Of a stretch of DNA of 64,000 nt, positions 61,110 to 64,000 are shown in pieces. Where the stretch lies: the NCBI GenBank assembly GCA_900618425.1, contig UZAN01039701.1, positions 8,781 to 72,780 on the forward strand, read 5' to 3'. The stretch's first letter is position 1, and each line of letters starts with the position of its first letter. The position numbers and the translations under genes are program-made. The notes under the pieces were generated by a model. That model saw only the letters and a program-made list of their open reading frames with translations. It ran no database searches and was not told the origin of the DNA. Source of the DNA: Echinostoma caproni (Eukaryota > Platyhelminthes > Trematoda > Plagiorchiida > Echinostomatidae).

Positions 61110-61310
61110 TTGGATTTAGTTTTTCAAAGGGATTATCAACCATTCAGGTTCAAACAGTTAATCTCCAATGTTGAAATCAAAACAGTGCTTTTATCCGTCC
61201 TTATGCTTGGGTATTGTGACTGAATCACCCCGATCAACAGATATTCTATTTGGACAGAAAGCCAGAGGAACGTTCATCTGAAATACACCCAATCGCAAGA
61301 GATCCCTCAG
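61110..61310 (-). pseudogene. Possible fragment of an LTR-retrotransposon RT (weak)
   Basis: On the minus strand the frame reads LLRLGVFQMNVP, then DSVTIPKHKDG, a stop, and KHCFDFNIGD. This resembles the Ty3/gypsy pattern 'xxPxxLVPKKDGxxRxCVDYRxLN' with a stop inside. The match is short and the remaining motifs are absent, so it may be coincidence. Confidence 0.25.
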
Positions 61311-61351
61311 TTTAACAGTGACTGCAAATAACGGAGCCGATTGAATCTAAA

Positions 61352-62779
61352 TTGAATTACAGTCTAGAGCCTGTATACAAATCGCTAGCCAGATATAGCG
61401 TAAAAGATTCTTTCCCAATCGTTGATCATATCAGGAATGAAGACTTGTCGCATAAGACCATTTTCTCCCTTGATGTCGAATCCTTGTTGACAAATGTCCC
61501 ACTACTGGAGACGATCGACTTTATTTGTCAATACATCATCGAAAACAATATCCAGATCGAAATTCCCGTGATGAAACTTAAAGAATTCATAATGAGATGT
61601 AATTGGAACGTACAGTTTTTTTACAATCAAAAATACTGTCGACAGAAGGATGGTGTAGTGCTGTGATCACTGCTTGGCCCACTGCTGGCAGATATACTTT
61701 TAGCCAAGCTCGAAGATGGACCTTTGAGGAACACAATTAACAGTCTAGATCTATACACTACGTATATGGATGATATGTTCACCATTTGCCACTCCGGAAC
61801 GGACATTAGTAAGTTACTTGAAGTATTCAACAACGCTCATCAGGATATGCGATTTACAATGGAGTTAGAAAAGGAGAACTTTTCCTCCTTTCTGAACATT
61901 GGTCTTCGTCTTATGGAAGATGGCCATATCGCAAGAAGAGTATACCGTAAGTGCACGTGGGTTGGACAGTACACACATTTTCAAAGTTTCGTCCCACTGA
62001 GATACAAACGGAAGTTAATGAATTGTCTAGCATACAGGGCAAAGAGAATTTGTTATCCGGAAACTCGGAACGAAGATTTGACCTACATAAGAGACATCCG
62101 TAAGAAGAACGGATACCCAGAAGTGTTTGTTCTACGACATATGGAATCGAAACCAACTGATTCAAAAGTGCAATTGGCTAGAAAGAAGGTGTTTGTCAAC
62201 CTTTCCTTCAAGGGAGACAAGACATTAGAAATACTGAAATATCGGTTATCCAAAGCCATTGCCAACTGTTTTCCCGCGGCGTATTTAAGACTCTTACCCA
62301 GGACTGAACCATTCATTGTTCAACAACTTAAGGATAAATTGCTTCATCAGTCCCAATCTTTTGTTCCATATCAGTTCACGTGCACTTGTAGTGCTCGCTA
62401 TGCCGGATACACAACGAGGCGTTTGCCCAAGAGAATATCTGAACATTGTCCGGCCGCTCTTCGAAAGGGAACAGTGAGAGGCTTGAATAGCTGAATTCTG
62501 CAACATTTGGTCGACAGAGGGCACAGGATTGACCCAGAAACATCATTTACAAGTTTCTTCACTGCACCTAAGATCCACGCCAAAGGATTACGTAAGAAGA
62601 TCCTGACAACTGCGAAAGCCATAGCAATTAGGATCATGAAGACGGAGTTGTGCAAGCAACGTAATCTGGTTCAGGCGCTGGTGTTACCATGGCCATTTGA
62701 GAAATTACCCGTATCTCCATGTGACACCTTCTATTCTATCCCTCCCCTCCCCCCACTCACCATTTATTGTGTTTCTTAA
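61352..62779 (+). pseudogene. PLE-5: 5'-truncated Penelope-like element with two in-frame stops
   Basis: The only plus-strand PLE. Similarity to PLE-2 begins abruptly at LEPVYKSLARYSVKDSF near 61360, inside the RT, so the 5' part is missing. Then come FSLDVESLLTNVPL, KDGVVL, a TGA at 61664-61666 where other copies have the Gly of GVAMGS, LLGPLLADILLAKLE and the catalytic YMDD (about 61765). FQSFVPLRYKRK and the GIY-YIG nuclease (YAGYTTRRLPKRISEH, about 62397-62445) follow. A second in-frame TGA at 62492-62494 precedes ILQHLVDRGHRID, then AKAIAIRIMKTELCKQR and LPWP, ending at 62779. No frameshift is seen: the whole 1.43 kb is one frame with two stops, so it is a fairly young but dead copy. The endonuclease core is YAGYT instead of YIGRT. 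Confidence 0.92.
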
Positions 62780-63248
62780 ACGTTCACACCTGTTTTATTC
62801 ATTTTGGACTGACACAATAAATTAAATGGTGGTAATTGATCATGGATTACCTTCATCAGCGGACTACTCAGGAAACTACCATAGCATAAATTTCGCTGAT
62901 TGAAGGAGATCAAACACAGGGATCAATAACAACGTCCGTCATATAGTTTATAAACTGTTTCTTCATTTTGTTAACCGTACGATAGTAGAATAAGGTAATC
63001 AGAGATAAGTTAAAACGTGATCAGTCTGTTGCGGATAGAAAAACAAAACAAAACAAAACAAGAAATTGGTCAAAGATAATCGGATTAAAAAAGTTTATGG
63101 GATACAATGGTTGATGTGGACCTAGAAACAAGAATCACCAATTATTTGTATGTGTGTGTGCGTAGTTATTTGAATACATGTGTTTGTGTATGTGCGTGCG
63201 TGAACCACATGGAATCATGATGTGTGCTCCTCGGTCTGCGGCCAAATG
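62780..63248. other. Spacer with simple repeats
   Basis: It contains AATAAA near 62816, an (AAAAC)n tract at 63040-63061 and a GT-rich tract at 63150-63205. No gene. Confidence 0.5.
63040..63061. repeat. (AAAAC)n microsatellite
   Basis: Four tandem AAAAC units. Confidence 0.9.
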
Positions 63249-63450
63249 TTAGCGTGAGATGAATGAAAGGAACTCGTTCAAACTGAGCTCGCCGTCCTTG
63301 TCCAAATCCTGCGCGGACAGCCAACATTTCAAGTCGGATGCGTGACAATCGTAACCCATATCCTTCATAAGAACTTCTAATTCGGATACCGAAATCTTTC
63401 CCGAATGATCGGTGTCAACTTCGTGGAAAACATTTCGCCACATTGCCAAT
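63249..63450 (-). CDS. Terminal exon of a two-EF-hand calcium-binding protein
   Basis: On the minus strand a pyrimidine-rich run ending TTTTCGACAG (63460-63451) makes a good 3' splice site. The exon then encodes LAMWRNVFHE and two canonical EF-hand loops: DTDHSGKISVSE and, 24 residues later, DLDKDGELSLNE. The stop TAA is at 63249-63251. All loop ligand positions (1, 3, 5, 7, 9, 12) hold acceptable residues, so both should bind calcium. Counted from the ATG at 63443 the product is 64 residues, close to the length of the small (about 8 kDa) two-EF-hand proteins of flukes. If the splice site is used, upstream exons lie beyond 63451, possibly outside the window, and it could instead be the C-terminal half of a larger calmodulin-like or tegumental protein. 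The ORF continuing upstream to 63527 lacks domain features and is probably intron. Confidence 0.8.
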
Positions 63451-64000
63451 CTGTCGAAAATTGAATGAATAAACAGAACAAAATTTCGGTGGGGCGATAT
63501 TTTACGCTGACAACAACTGTCTGTCATCAGTCATAACACTGCTATCTGGGAAGAGGTCTTGGTAAAACATTAAGGGTTTTAGTCAAAAAATACGTAAAAT
63601 TTACATATTTTTAAGAAACCACTGACAATAAATAAGGATCTTACATTGAACGAAGGTAGTCCGAGATAGCTAATTTGCTCTCAAACCTGGTATTGGTACC
63701 ACAATCTCAAAATAGCACGGACGTATCAACTTGGGACTCACTTCTTATTTTACATAGGGATCGGTCGATAAGTTATTCAAAGGCTACCAATGTTGTGTAA
63801 TTTTAAATCACTCTTGTTCAAAAATCCAACTGATTAGTGGCGAGTGCGAGCTTTGCAAAATGTTTCCTGGATCAGTTCGCTGAGTCAATACATCCTAACA
63901 TGTTGCAGTTTGAATAAGTGCAGATATACAGACATGAAAGTTTCAGTTTTTTCGAGTCTAGTATAGAATAAAGTAATCACAAAGGAAACGGAAAGAGGAT
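63451..64000. other. Probable intron or 5' flank of the EF-hand gene
   Basis: Upstream of the EF-hand exon on the minus strand. It is AT-rich with no second exon that I can support. Confidence 0.35.

Noticed and set aside
62846..62866. TTCATCAGCGG (reverse CTGATGA) near PLE-5 as a PLE-associated hammerhead
   Set aside because: No GAAA box and no stem pairing follow. A hammerhead in PLE terminal repeats would be plausible by family but is not seen here.
1..64000. CRISPR arrays, bacterial operons, rRNA genes
   Set aside because: No regularly spaced direct repeats, no Shine-Dalgarno-led gene clusters, and no rRNA signature sequences were seen.

Overview
The window reads as nuclear DNA of a metazoan, most likely a parasitic flatworm and probably a digenean trematode. 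It is AT-rich, almost free of long ORFs, and dense in decayed retroelements. Three things point to flatworms. First, there are tRNA-headed SINE-like repeats that carry a hammerhead ribozyme, the layout known from the schistosome Sm-alpha family. Second, several Penelope-like elements (PLEs) carry a GIY-YIG endonuclease. Third, a short two-EF-hand exon closes the window and resembles the small calcium-binding proteins of flukes. The species cannot be fixed from the sequence alone.

Layout. 0.3-2.2 kb: broken PLE, minus strand (PLE-1). 3.0-4.6 kb: broken CR1-like LINE reverse transcriptase, minus strand. 11.75-14.33 kb: nearly full-length PLE-2, minus strand, bounded by 134-bp inverted repeats and a likely 10-bp target duplication. 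20.6-21.1 kb: 3' end of an RTE-like LINE, minus strand. 33.9-34.4 kb: a 484-N gap whose two edges carry the same 20 bases. 35.8-36.0 kb: SINE with a hammerhead ribozyme that looks intact. 40.7-41.7 kb: Tc1-like transposase with a probable 54-bp intron inside its DD34E domain. 45.8-48.16 kb: PLE-3, minus strand, again bounded by inverted repeats (94 bp) and a likely 12-bp target duplication. 51.2-51.6 kb: PLE-4, a 3' fragment. 52.1-52.45 kb: SINE with a dead hammerhead, next to a foldback palindrome. 61.35-62.78 kb: PLE-5, plus strand, 5' truncated. 63.25-63.45 kb: terminal exon of an EF-hand gene, minus strand, the only convincing host coding sequence.

The rest (about 4.7-11.7, 14.3-20.5, 21.2-33.9, 36-40.6, 41.8-45, 48.2-51.1 and 52.5-60.9 kb) is intergenic or intronic DNA. 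I see only microsatellites, scattered tRNA-like or SINE heads, and short ORFs without recognisable domains. Nothing forms a bacterial-type operon. The biological story is retrotransposon traffic: autonomous PLEs and LINEs, non-autonomous ribozyme SINEs, and a DNA transposon. The points most worth follow-up are the inverted-repeat architecture shared by two unrelated PLE copies, the hammerhead SINE with a loop-less palindromic stem III, and the intron in the Tc1-like transposase.
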